NCBI RefSeq assembly: GCF_023914155.1
Contig: NZ_JAMWYS010000059.1
Span: forward strand, 1-41,097
Source: Solitalea agri
GTDB taxonomy: Bacteria > Bacteroidota > Bacteroidia > Sphingobacteriales > Sphingobacteriaceae
Direction: 5' to 3'
Length of the DNA stretch: 41,097 nt
Below, one piece after another: positions 33,202 to 41,057 of the stretch; positions within the stretch are counted from its first letter, which is position 1; each line of letters starts with the position of its first letter. The translations under genes were made by a program, and so were the position numbers. Below the pieces are notes generated by a model. The model was given only the letters and a program-made list of their open reading frames with translations, had not been told where the DNA came from and did no database searches.

Positions 33202-34656
33202 TTATACGTGTTTCTTTTCTTTTTCTTCTTCGGATATTGGAGCCCTGTCGTATACAATCAGTCCCATTTCAACTCCTTTTTGAACGATAAAGTTGAGCGC
33301 TTCTTCCCTGTTGTTCTTAATTTCTCCTTCTAAAATCGCTTCTCGTACTAAGTTCTTCAAAATTCCAACTTCCTTACCTGCCGACAACTGAAACATAGTC
33401 ATAATATCGTTTCCGGAAACCGGTGGCTGCCAGTTGCGCATTTTATCACGCTCCTCAACATCCTTAAGCTTTTGCTGAACCAGTTCGAAATTGCGTTTGT
33501 ATTTTTTGATCTTGAACTCATTTTTAGTGGTCACATCAGCATGGCAAAGTTTCATTAACGCCTCAATATCCTCACCGGCATCAAATAGAAGTCTTCTAAC
33601 AGCCGAATCGGTAACAATTTCTTGCGCTAAAACAATAGGACGCAAATGTAGCAGCACTAATTTTTCGACCAGTTTCATCTTTTCATTCAACGGAAGTTTC
33701 AACTGACGGAAAATTTTAGGAACCATCCGCGCACCTTTGTCCTCATGTCCGTGAAAAGTCCAGCCATGTACAGGATCATATCGTTTGGTAGCAGGTTTTG
33801 CAATATCATGTAAAATGGCTGCCCAACGTAGCCATAGATCGTCAGTAGATTTACAAATATTATCCAACACCTCTAGCGTATGGTAAAAGTTATCTTTATG
33901 CGATCGGCCATTGATGGTTTCAACACCATGTAAAGCTACCATTTGCGGAAATATCAGCTCCAGTAAACCGGTGTCAAACAAAAGATTAAAACCTATAGAC
34001 GGTTTTTTGGATAGGATAATCTTGTTCAACTCATCCGTTATTCGTTCCGCCGAAACAATTTTAATCCGTTCCTTATTTTTTGTAATAGCTTTAAGTGATT
34101 GTTCTTCAATATCGAAATGCAATTGGCTAGCAAAACGAATGGCCCTCATCATTCGCAAGGGATCGTCTGAATAGGTCACATCCGGATCTAAAGGAGTTCT
34201 AATCGTTTTATATTCCAAATCGATCACTCCATTAAACGGATCGACCAACTCACCAAAAGTACTGCCGTCATTTAACCGGATGGCCATTGCATTTATCGTA
34301 AAGTCACGGCGATTTTGATCATCCTGCAGTGTGCCTTCTTCTACAATTGGTTTGCGTGAATGTGAACGATATGATTCCTTGCGTGCACCAACAAACTCAA
34401 CCTCCAGATCTTCGAGTTTAAGCATAGCTGTACCAAAATTCTTAAAAACAGCCAAGCGTTTTTCCAGACCTACTTTTTTTGCTACTGCGGTGGCAAATTC
34501 AACACCATTGCCCAACACTAAAATATCAACATCCTTTGATGGCCTTTTTAAAAAAATATCACGCACAAAACCACCAATAACAAATGCCTCAATATTTAAT
34601 CGTTGCGCTTCTTCTGATATTGTTTTAAAAATTGGATGATTGAGATGTTTTCTCAT
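33202..34656 (-). CDS. cca: CCA tRNA nucleotidyltransferase with HD domain
   Basis: 484 aa. The class II nucleotidyltransferase head has GGFVRDIFLKRPSKDVDILV (about residues 27-46) with the catalytic DVD pair. ARKESYRSHSRKP and RRDFTINAMA follow (metal/RNA and template motifs), then the SDDPLRMMRAIRFA segment. A C-terminal HD domain (LRWAAILHDIAKP near 280) and the HGHEDKGARMV segment are typical of the Bacteroidota form. It adds or repairs the 3' CCA of tRNAs; a poly(A) polymerase activity is possible in this superfamily, but CCA addition is more likely. Upstream lies a short-word repeat region, 34669-34746. Confidence 0.93.
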   Translation of the reverse strand: MRKHLNHPIFKTISEEAQRLNIEAFVIGGFVRDIFLKRPSKDVDILVLGNGVEFATAVAKKVGLEKRLAVFKNFGTAMLKLEDLEVEFVGARKESYRSHSRKPIVEEGTLQDDQNRRDFTINAMAIRLNDGSTFGELVDPFNGVIDLEYKTIRTPLDPDVTYSDDPLRMMRAIRFASQLHFDIEEQSLKAITKNKERIKIVSAERITDELNKIILSKKPSIGFNLLFDTGLLELIFPQMVALHGVETINGRSHKDNFYHTLEVLDNICKSTDDLWLRWAAILHDIAKPATKRYDPVHGWTFHGHEDKGARMVPKIFRQLKLPLNEKMKLVEKLVLLHLRPIVLAQEIVTDSAVRRLLFDAGEDIEALMKLCHADVTTKNEFKIKKYKRNFELVQQKLKDVEERDKMRNWQPPVSGNDIMTMFQLSAGKEVGILKNLVREAILEGEIKNNREEALNFIVQKGVEMGLIVYDRAPISEEEKEKKHV

Positions 34657-34668
34657 TCTAATTAGGTT

Positions 34669-34746
34669 GTTAGCTTTTAGTTATGAGCAGTTAGCTGATC
34701 TAAAAGATCCATCTTCCCTGTACTTCTAACTTTGTACTTTTATCTT
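34669..34746. repeat. Short-word repeats between cca and Sua5-type gene
   Basis: GTTAGC recurs at 34669 and 34690 (period 21). Further on, TGTACTTCTAACTT (34719-34732) is followed at once by TGTACTTTTATCTT (34733-34746), a 14-base tandem pair matching at 12 of 14. The sequence is intergenic, with no frame of interest. Confidence 0.55.
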
Positions 34747-34754
34747 CTTTTATA

Positions 34755-35312
34755 CTATTTCCGCAGGATTTTAACCAATCCTCCACTGCCCAGCTTTATG
34801 ATTGATGACGGAGAAGTTGATTTTTTGCTTCTCTCGAAATCAACAACATAATCAACACCTTGTTTAATTTCCTCGGAAATCTCATCGTAACTCATAGCAG
34901 AAGGCTGTCCACTGATATTAGCAGAAGTTGAAACAATAGGCTTGCGGAACTTGCGAATAAGCTGCTCACAAAAAGGATGTTTAACCACCCTGATGCCTAC
35001 ACTTCCGTCCTCGTTCAATACATTTGGAGCCAGTCCCTTCCCCCCATCAAAAACAACTGTTAACGGTTTTTCTGATAGTTCAATTAGTTCATAAGCCACT
35101 TCAGGAACATCCTTTACGTATCTGAATAAATCATTAAGATTCTCGAGTAAAACAATAAAGCTTTTCCCTTCTCGTTTTTTAAGTTGAATAATCTTTTCTA
35201 CGGCCTCAGGATTTGTGGCATCGCAGCCCAAACCCCAAATGGTATCGGTAGGATATAAAATAACCCCTCCTGATTTTAACACTTCGAGCGCACTTTCTAT
35301 TTCTTTTTGCAT
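34755..35312 (-). CDS. L-threonylcarbamoyladenylate synthase (Sua5/YciO/YrdC family)
   Basis: 185 aa, only the YrdC-like domain and no C-terminal Sua5 extension, so a TsaC-type form. It makes threonylcarbamoyl-AMP for tRNA t6A37. Diagnostic segments: GGVILYPTDTIWGLGCDATN (about residues 15-34), KKREGKSFIVLLENL, and VSTSANISGQPS (about 131-142). A TAGTTTTG box on the minus strand (plus 35342-35349) matches the -7 consensus, though no -33 element was found at the usual distance. YciO paralogues share this domain, so the exact member is likely but not proven. Confidence 0.92.
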   Translation of the reverse strand: MQKEIESALEVLKSGGVILYPTDTIWGLGCDATNPEAVEKIIQLKKREGKSFIVLLENLNDLFRYVKDVPEVAYELIELSEKPLTVVFDGGKGLAPNVLNEDGSVGIRVVKHPFCEQLIRKFRKPIVSTSANISGQPSAMSYDEISEEIKQGVDYVVDFERSKKSTSPSSIIKLGSGGLVKILRK

Positions 35313-35381
35313 ATTGATTTATGTTCAATACATTTTAACGGCAAAACTACGCCTTTTAATTTTGATAGATTAACTGAAGTT

Positions 35382-36011
35382 TTAATTAAGCAAATCAAAA
35401 ACAACCATCATCTTTATCTTTTTATAGTTGGATTCTGCCGGAATAAAATAAGAAACTTCTATAAAATTAATTTTAACCTTTTTACCAATATATTTATTCG
35501 GTTCGGGTAGTAATTTCTCGGCTCCGCAATGCTGTAGCCAATAAAATGTTTCCTGTAATCCTTGTTCATTTACACAAATAAACTTGTAAAAATCACCCTT
35601 TACTATTTTGCTCAGTTTTCCATTATAGTTAGAAGTCGCACTTTCCGTATCTATTGGAAGGGGCGTTTTTTTCTCATTGGCCATTTTCAGAGCAAAATCG
35701 AGAAAACGGGGACAATTTTTCATCAAATTTTTAGCAACATCATTACCCAATTGTTCTGCTGCCACATCAGAGTTCGCTCCCATCAAATCATAATACTCTA
35801 AAAGAGTTCCCATATGGTCGGCACAAGCTTTCATCATCACTTTCCCAAATAAACTTGTGACCGAATCGGGTGATAGTTTATCTAACTGAACATCTTTCAG
35901 CTCATTACATATTTTCTGTGAAATGGTATCAATAAAAGCCTCTTTCTGTGCAAAAACACTTGAGAGTGAACAGAAAAAAAGAATGGGAATAAACAGAAGT
36001 ATTCTTTTCAT
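35382..36011 (-). CDS. Exported protein of unknown function
   Basis: 209 aa from the ATG at 36011; the longer frame would add eight residues (MFFYSYFV) before the signal peptide and starts within the region following the dapD terminator. Signal peptide at residues 1 to about 21 (ending SVFAQ). A helical domain (about 22-135) contains LDKLSPDSVTSLFGKVMMKAC and LMGANSDVAAEQLG. A C-terminal beta-rich part (about 140-209) has GDFYKFICVNEQG and KKVKINFIEVSYF. The 4 cysteines have no clear motif. I do not recognise the family. Confidence 0.75.
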   Translation of the reverse strand: MKRILLFIPILFFCSLSSVFAQKEAFIDTISQKICNELKDVQLDKLSPDSVTSLFGKVMMKACADHMGTLLEYYDLMGANSDVAAEQLGNDVAKNLMKNCPRFLDFALKMANEKKTPLPIDTESATSNYNGKLSKIVKGDFYKFICVNEQGLQETFYWLQHCGAEKLLPEPNKYIGKKVKINFIEVSYFIPAESNYKKIKMMVVFDLLN

Positions 36012-36029
36012 AACAAAATAGCTGTAAAA

Positions 36030-36066
36030 AAACATAGTCCATAAAGGTAATTTATGGACTATGTTT
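36030..36066 (-). terminator. dapD terminator
   Basis: A perfect 16-bp stem: AAACATAGTCCATAAA (36030-36045), loop GGTAA, TTTATGGACTATGTTT (36051-36066). On the minus strand the hairpin is followed by TTTTTTT (plus 36026-36032), 24 bases after the dapD stop. Its CATAGTCC/GGACTATG words link it to the dyads at 3773 and 29089. Confidence 0.92.
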
Positions 36067-36089
36067 CAAAATATTCTAAAAAATCTGTA

Positions 36090-36911
36090 CTAAACCGCTA
36101 CGTTATAATCACGTAAAGCATTGTTTAATGAAGTTTTCTTATCGGTACTTTCTTTACGTTTACCAATAATTAAGGCGCAAGGAACCTGGTAGCTACCTGC
36201 AGCGAATTCTTTGGTATAACTTCCTGGGATTACAACCGAACGTGCAGGAACTAAACCTTTATATTCTTTAGGTTCTAAACCTGTCACATCAATAATTTTG
36301 GTTGAAGCTGTCAAAACCACGTTGGCTCCTAATACAGCTTCTTTTTCAACGTGCACACCTTCTACAACAATAGCGCGTGAACCTAAGAAACAACCGTCTT
36401 CAATAATAACAGGAGAAGCTTGTACTGGCTCCAAAACACCACCTATACCTACACCACCGCTCAAATGCACATCCTTACCAATTTGCGCGCATGAACCAAC
36501 AGTTGCCCAGGTATCAACCATGGTACCTGAATCAACGTATGCACCAATATTTACGTATGAAGGCATCATGATTACTCCTTTAGCAAGGAAAGAACCATAA
36601 CGTGCAAGACCATGAGGAACCACACGAACACCAGCCTCTTTAAAGTTTGTTTTCAATTTAATTTTATCATAGAAAACAAAAGGACCAGCCTTAATTTCTT
36701 CCATCTCACGAGTTGGGAAGTACATAATTACTGCCTTCTTCACCCACTCGTTCACATGCCAACCACCCATTACCGGTTCAGCAACGCGCAATTGACCTTT
36801 ATCTAATAATTCTATAACTTCTTCGATAGCTAAAATGATATCGCTGTAGTTAAGCAGGGAACGATCTTCCCAAGCTTTCTCAACTTTGTCTTTTAAAGCA
36901 GTTAACGGCAT
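36090..36911 (-). CDS. dapD: Tetrahydrodipicolinate N-succinyltransferase
   Basis: 273 aa from the ATG at 36911. The longer frame starts at TTG 36950 and adds 13 residues not expected at the family N terminus. It catalyses succinylation of tetrahydrodipicolinate in lysine and diaminopimelate (peptidoglycan) synthesis. The left-handed beta helix of hexapeptide repeats runs through RVVPHGLARYGSFLAKGVIMMPSYVNIGAYVDSGTMVDTWATVGSCAQIG and beyond. The GVGIGGVLEPVQASPVIIEDGCFLGSRAIVVEGV block is diagnostic. The gene is divergent from the S4 gene and followed by a strong terminator. Confidence 0.96.
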   Translation of the reverse strand: MPLTALKDKVEKAWEDRSLLNYSDIILAIEEVIELLDKGQLRVAEPVMGGWHVNEWVKKAVIMYFPTREMEEIKAGPFVFYDKIKLKTNFKEAGVRVVPHGLARYGSFLAKGVIMMPSYVNIGAYVDSGTMVDTWATVGSCAQIGKDVHLSGGVGIGGVLEPVQASPVIIEDGCFLGSRAIVVEGVHVEKEAVLGANVVLTASTKIIDVTGLEPKEYKGLVPARSVVIPGSYTKEFAAGSYQVPCALIIGKRKESTDKKTSLNNALRDYNVAV

Positions 36912-37034
36912 TTGTAAGGAATTTAAAAATGAACTTTTTTTTGAATACAAGGACTTAAGGTAAAATCCGTTGCAAATAACGCAATTTTAAACAAGATTTC
37001 TGAACCCTAATCTCATTTATCTGTTATAATTAAA

Positions 37035-37051
37035 CGTGATATTAAATCACG
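37035..37051. promoter_or_regulatory. Palindrome upstream of S4 gene
   Basis: CGTGAT-ATTAA-ATCACG (37035-37051) is a perfect inverted repeat 18 bases before the S4 ATG, in the 158-base divergent region with dapD. It has no T tract; an operator is the better explanation. Confidence 0.5.
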
Positions 37052-37069
37052 ATATTGTTAATTTGCAGT

Positions 37070-37459
37070 ATGAATGAAAGTGAAAAACTAAGGATTGATA
37101 AATATTTATGGGCCATTCGAATTTTCAAAACCCGCAGTCTGGCAACCGAGGCCTGCAAAGGTGGAAAAGTAAAATTGGAAGGCAATAATTTAAAACCCGC
37201 ACACGTAGTTAAGGTCGATGAGGTTTATCATATTCAAAAAGGTATTGAGAAAAAGATTGTTAAAGTTACTGGTTTGTTAGAAAGCCGTGTAGAAGCAAAA
37301 AAAGCAATTTTATATTACGAAGACTTAAGTCCCGTAAATACCGAAGCGAGGCATATGTCGGTATTCACTGCTCCTGTTTTCACGCGCGAACGAGGAACAG
37401 GCAGACCTACCAAACGCGACAGGCGTGATTTGGATGAATTACGGAATAGTGGCGATTAA
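37070..37459 (+). CDS. S4-domain RNA-binding protein (Hsp15-like)
   Basis: 129 aa from the ATG at 37070; a TTG at 37055 is an alternative but weaker start. The S4 fold occupies about residues 8-70 (LRIDKYLWAIRIFKTRSLATEACKGGKVKLEGNNLKPAHVV), and a basic C-terminal tail follows (RERGTGRPTKRDRRDLDEL). This is the layout of Hsp15 (HslR), which binds 50S subunits stalled with nascent peptide; that function is assumed by family. It has a palindrome just upstream and a hairpin downstream. Confidence 0.9.
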   Translation: MNESEKLRIDKYLWAIRIFKTRSLATEACKGGKVKLEGNNLKPAHVVKVDEVYHIQKGIEKKIVKVTGLLESRVEAKKAILYYEDLSPVNTEARHMSVFTAPVFTRERGTGRPTKRDRRDLDELRNSGD

Positions 37460-37497
37460 ATAGTTTGAAAGTGCCTTTAGTATAGTGTGAAATATAA

Positions 37498-37529
37498 CGG
37501 GTTGCGAACATCCTATTGTCCGCAACCCG
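37498..37529. terminator. Hairpin between S4 gene and OmpH-like gene
   Basis: CGGGTTGCG (37498-37506) pairs with CGCAACCCG (37521-37529), and ACA/TGT extends the stem after one mismatch. It lies between convergent genes. No T tract on either side, so terminator function is uncertain. Confidence 0.55.
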
Positions 37530-37559
37530 CAACATGAAATGAAATTAAAATAAAATTAA

Positions 37560-38159
37560 TTATTTCTTTTCAGCTTTGTATTCTTCATTCAAGCCTTTCA
37601 ACACATCGTTAGTAACATCAAGGCTTTCATCTGCATATAAAATAGCACTATTACCTTTTGAGTAAGATATCACCATTTTGTAGCCGTGATCTTTTGAATA
37701 TTTCTTCAGGTACTCAGTAATTTTATTGTACAATTTTTCGGTTTCTTCCTGTTCTTCTTTAGCAGCCTGGCCTGCCAAACTTTGTTGCAACTGCCCTAGA
37801 TCTTGTTGTCTCTTTTGTAATTGCAAGCTCAATTGTTGTTGTTGATCCTGAGTCATACCTTGGGCAGCACGTTGTGCATTTGCCACTTCTTGCTGAAATG
37901 AGCGGCCTTTGCCTTCAAATTGTTGCTGACGAAGCGTGTTTTTTGCTTCTAAACTCTTTTTAACATCTACAAAGTAGTTGTAATGCTTCTGTAAAGAGTC
38001 TGAATTAACGTAAACTATAATTTCTGATTTAACACCTTCGGTTTTAACTCCGGTCGAATCAGCTTTTTGATTTGCCGTGCCGCTGTTGTTGTTAGAACAT
38101 GCAGCCAAAATAGCTACACCAACTATTGGTAAAAGAGCAATTGATTTTTTAAGGTTCAT
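37560..38159 (-). CDS. OmpH/Skp-like lipoprotein
   Basis: 199 aa. Unlike classic Skp it carries a lipobox, ILAAC, with C21 as the lipid site. A Ser/Asn-rich linker (about 22-45) follows. Residues about 50-199 match the OmpH/Skp pattern: strand IIVYVNSDSLQKHYNYF, then long helical tentacles rich in Gln (the QQQQL tract near 103-120), then a closing strand KMVISYSKGNSAILY. It probably chaperones outer-membrane proteins from a membrane-tethered position. The promoter at 38180-38208 is close to consensus. The lipid anchor makes it a variant of the usual soluble form. Confidence 0.9.
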   Translation of the reverse strand: MNLKKSIALLPIVGVAILAACSNNNSGTANQKADSTGVKTEGVKSEIIVYVNSDSLQKHYNYFVDVKKSLEAKNTLRQQQFEGKGRSFQQEVANAQRAAQGMTQDQQQQLSLQLQKRQQDLGQLQQSLAGQAAKEEQEETEKLYNKITEYLKKYSKDHGYKMVISYSKGNSAILYADESLDVTNDVLKGLNEEYKAEKK

Positions 38160-38179
38160 ATCTAATAGTGACTTTGCGG

Positions 38180-38208
38180 CAAATATAATTATTCAAACCA
38201 TTTTCAAA
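38180..38208 (-). promoter_or_regulatory. OmpH-like gene promoter
   Basis: On the minus strand TTTG (plus 38205-38208), 17 nt, then TATATTTG (plus 38180-38187), matching TAnnTTTG exactly. The predicted start near 38173 leaves a leader of about 13 bases. The 17-nt spacing equals that of the purT promoter. Confidence 0.65.
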
Positions 38209-38294
38209 ATTCTTTCTGAAAGTTGTTTTTAAAAAATATCAGAATAAAATTGTGAACCTTAATTAAAACTAAAGCTAGTTCCTTACTTTGATAA

Positions 38295-38750
38295 TTATAA
38301 ATCAGTAACCGTCATTATATTTCCAGTAATCTCAATTTTATACTTTTTCAATGTTCTGGTACTTCCCGAAGCATTTACAGGACCATTAATAACGGCACCA
38401 TCCAGTTGATATCTGCTTTGATGTAAGCTACACTCCAAACGATTGTTGGTACCATCGTAAAAAATCGAGCCATGTTCATGCGGACAAACTGCCTCCAATG
38501 CAACAAACGAACTAGCCACAACAGCATTTGCAGTACGTACTACAATCACTCCTTGTTTGGTTTTTGAACTACCCACATTGGGCAAATCGGTGTCAATATT
38601 TAGCGTAAAGTTTAATGGGTTTCCATTATTTCCTCCATTATTATTATTGGGTTCTGCGCTATCTCCACCACCACAGGCATCCAACAAACTTCCGGCACAA
38701 ATTATAGCGGCCCCAATACCAAGTTTAGACAAGAATTCATTGCGTTTCAT
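38295..38750 (-). CDS. Rieske [2Fe-2S] lipoprotein
   Basis: 151 aa. The N terminus has MKRNEFLSKLG and a hydrophobic core, with LLDAC giving C26 as a probable lipid site; a twin-arginine pattern is absent. A Gly/Asn-rich linker follows (about 27-48). The Rieske cluster motifs are CPH (C89, H91) and CSLH (C107, H110) in the usual C-x-H...C-x2-H order, with QLDG after. It should carry a 2Fe-2S centre in the periplasm or on the outer membrane. No oxidase, cytochrome b or c gene is adjacent, so the electron partner is unknown. Confidence 0.92.
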   Translation of the reverse strand: MKRNEFLSKLGIGAAIICAGSLLDACGGGDSAEPNNNNGGNNGNPLNFTLNIDTDLPNVGSSKTKQGVIVVRTANAVVASSFVALEAVCPHEHGSIFYDGTNNRLECSLHQSRYQLDGAVINGPVNASGSTRTLKKYKIEITGNIMTVTDL

Positions 38751-38988
38751 ATTGTAATTGTTTTATCAAATAGGTTTACGGATGAAACTTTACAAAAGTT
38801 GCCTGATCTGAAAAAATCAATAAAAAGCAATGTAAGGACCTTCAAATATTTCGACACAAAAACAAGCAAAGAGCCCATTATTTATAATACTTTTCGACCC
38901 CTGAAAAATGTTAATAATTATGATTTCAGAATGCTTTAATAATCCCTAATAAATTACTAATATCGAGGTCTTAATAGGCGCTTTTCAT

Positions 38989-39019
38989 TTCGGTAAGAGG
39001 CCTAAAAAGAGTATCTTTG
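38989..39019 (+). promoter_or_regulatory. gyrB promoter
   Basis: TATCTTTG (39012-39019) matches TAnnTTTG exactly. Nineteen nt upstream lies TTCG (38989-38992), one mismatch to TTTG. The start codon ATG at 39043 follows AGGATAAC, giving a usable ribosome binding site. Confidence 0.55.
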
Positions 39020-39042
39020 AACTTTTGTAACTATAGGATAAC

Positions 39043-41004
39043 ATGAGCGAAACAGCAGAAACAAAAGCTGCGAATTATTCAGCGGATAATATTCAGGTTC
39101 TTGAAGGATTAGAAGCCGTACGCAAACGCCCAGCCATGTATATTGGCGATGTGGGCGTAAAAGGCTTACACCATTTGGTTTATGAAGTTGTTGACAACTC
39201 AATTGACGAGGCATTAGCCGGATATTGTAATGATATTAACGTTACCATACATCAAAATAACTCAATTACTGTAAAAGATAACGGCCGTGGTATTCCGACA
39301 GGCATGCACACTAAAGAGAAAAAATCGGCTTTAGAGGTAGTAATGACTGTATTGCATGCGGGTGGTAAATTCGATAAAGACACCTACAAAGTTTCAGGTG
39401 GTCTGCATGGCGTGGGCGTTTCCTGCGTAAATGCATTATCTATCCATTTAAAAGCCGAAGTTCATCGTGATGGCAAAGTATGGGTGCAGGAATATGAAAA
39501 AGGAAAACCTCAGTACGATGTTAAAACAGTAGGTGACACAAATGTAACCGGTACCATAGTTACATTTACTCCCGACAGTGAGATATTTACCCTTACAACT
39601 GTTTACAATTATGATACATTAGCTGCCCGTTTACGGGAGCTAGCCTTTTTGAACAAAGGAATTCGTCTTACCTTAACCGATGAACGCGAAACCAATGATG
39701 ATGGCTCTTTCGTCTCTAACACCTTCTATTCAGACGGTGGCTTAAGAGAGTTTGTTGCCTATCTGGACGGTACTCGTGAACCTTTGATTCCGGAGCCTAT
39801 TTACATTGATGGTAACAAAGCCGGAATTCCAGTAGAACTTGCTCTGCAGTATAACAGTACTTACTCCGAAAACGTTCACTCCTACGTTAACAACATTAAC
39901 ACTATTGAAGGTGGAACGCACGTAGCTGGTTTCCGAAGAGGTTTAACCCGTACTTTAAAAAGCTATGCCGATAAAAGTGGCTTACTGAAAAACCTTAAGG
40001 TTGAAATTACCGGTGATGACTTCCGAGAAGGATTAACTGCGGTTATTTCAGTAAAGGTTGCTGAACCACAGTTTGAAGGTCAAACTAAAACTAAACTTGG
40101 AAATAATGAGGTTACAGGTGCGGTAGATCAGGCTGTAGGTGAAATTTTAAATATTTATTTAGAAGAGCATCCTAAAGAGGCCCGACTGATTGTACAAAAA
40201 GTGGTGCTTGCCGCAACGGCTCGTGCTGCCGCGCGTAAGGCACGTGAAATGGTGCAACGCAAAACCGTTATGACAGGATCAGGTCTACCTGGAAAACTGT
40301 CTGACTGTTCGAACAATGATCCTGAGGCTTGTGAATTATACCTGGTGGAGGGTGATTCGGCGGGTGGTACGGCAAAACAAGGTCGTAACCGTAATTTCCA
40401 AGCTATTTTACCACTAAAAGGAAAGATCCTAAACGTGGAAAAAGCAATGGAACATAAGATCTACGAAAACGATGAGATCAAGAATATCTTTACCGCTATG
40501 GGTGTCAGTATTGGAACACCTGAAGACGATAAGGCTCTAAATATCACTAAACTCCGTTATCACAAGATTATTATCATGACGGATGCCGATGTGGATGGTT
40601 CTCACATCACCACACTGATCCTTACCTTCTTCTTCCGATACATGAAAGAGCTGGTTGAGTTTGGTTATATCTACATTGCAACTCCTCCTTTATACATGGT
40701 TAAAAAGGGCAAGGACTTTGAATATGCATGGACGGAAGACCAACGATTAGCTGCTATTGAGCGCTTAAAAGGCAGTGGAAAAGAAGATAGTGTTAACACC
40801 CAACGCTACAAAGGTTTGGGAGAGATGAACGCTGAACAATTGTGGGAAACTACCATGAACCCTGATACCCGTACATTGCGTCAGGTGACAATTGAAAATG
40901 CTGCAGAATGCGACCATATCTTTTCAGTCTTAATGGGTGATGAAGTTGCTCCTCGTCGTGAATTCATTGAGAAACATGCAAAATATGCCAAAATCGATGC
41001 TTAA
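39043..41004 (+). CDS. gyrB: DNA gyrase subunit B
   Basis: 653 aa, the short Bacteroidota length without the E. coli insertion. The GHKL ATPase domain has YEVVDNSIDEALAG (about 47-60) and NGRGIPTGMH, with SGGLHGVGVSCVNAL. The TOPRIM domain carries EGDSAGG (about 435-441) and DADVDGSHI (about 514-522). The C-terminal RYKGLGEMN and PDTRTLRQV are type II topoisomerase hallmarks of GyrB. ParE shares many of these motifs; length and sequence favour GyrB. It is followed by a strong terminator. No gyrA is in the window. Confidence 0.95.
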   Translation: MSETAETKAANYSADNIQVLEGLEAVRKRPAMYIGDVGVKGLHHLVYEVVDNSIDEALAGYCNDINVTIHQNNSITVKDNGRGIPTGMHTKEKKSALEVVMTVLHAGGKFDKDTYKVSGGLHGVGVSCVNALSIHLKAEVHRDGKVWVQEYEKGKPQYDVKTVGDTNVTGTIVTFTPDSEIFTLTTVYNYDTLAARLRELAFLNKGIRLTLTDERETNDDGSFVSNTFYSDGGLREFVAYLDGTREPLIPEPIYIDGNKAGIPVELALQYNSTYSENVHSYVNNINTIEGGTHVAGFRRGLTRTLKSYADKSGLLKNLKVEITGDDFREGLTAVISVKVAEPQFEGQTKTKLGNNEVTGAVDQAVGEILNIYLEEHPKEARLIVQKVVLAATARAAARKAREMVQRKTVMTGSGLPGKLSDCSNNDPEACELYLVEGDSAGGTAKQGRNRNFQAILPLKGKILNVEKAMEHKIYENDEIKNIFTAMGVSIGTPEDDKALNITKLRYHKIIIMTDADVDGSHITTLILTFFFRYMKELVEFGYIYIATPPLYMVKKGKDFEYAWTEDQRLAAIERLKGSGKEDSVNTQRYKGLGEMNAEQLWETTMNPDTRTLRQVTIENAAECDHIFSVLMGDEVAPRREFIEKHAKYAKIDA

Positions 41005-41030
41005 TTGCATTATTAAATAATTCAAATAGA

Positions 41031-41057
41031 GGCTGTCTCAAAAGGGGCAGCCTTTTT
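41031..41057 (+). terminator. gyrB terminator
   Basis: GGCTGTCTC (41031-41039), loop AAAA, GGGGCAGCC (41044-41052) form a 9-bp stem with two G-U pairs, followed by TTTTT (41053-41057), 26 bases after the stop. The preceding GAGGCTGTCT word is the same as the outer arm of the repeat block at 8775. Confidence 0.88.
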
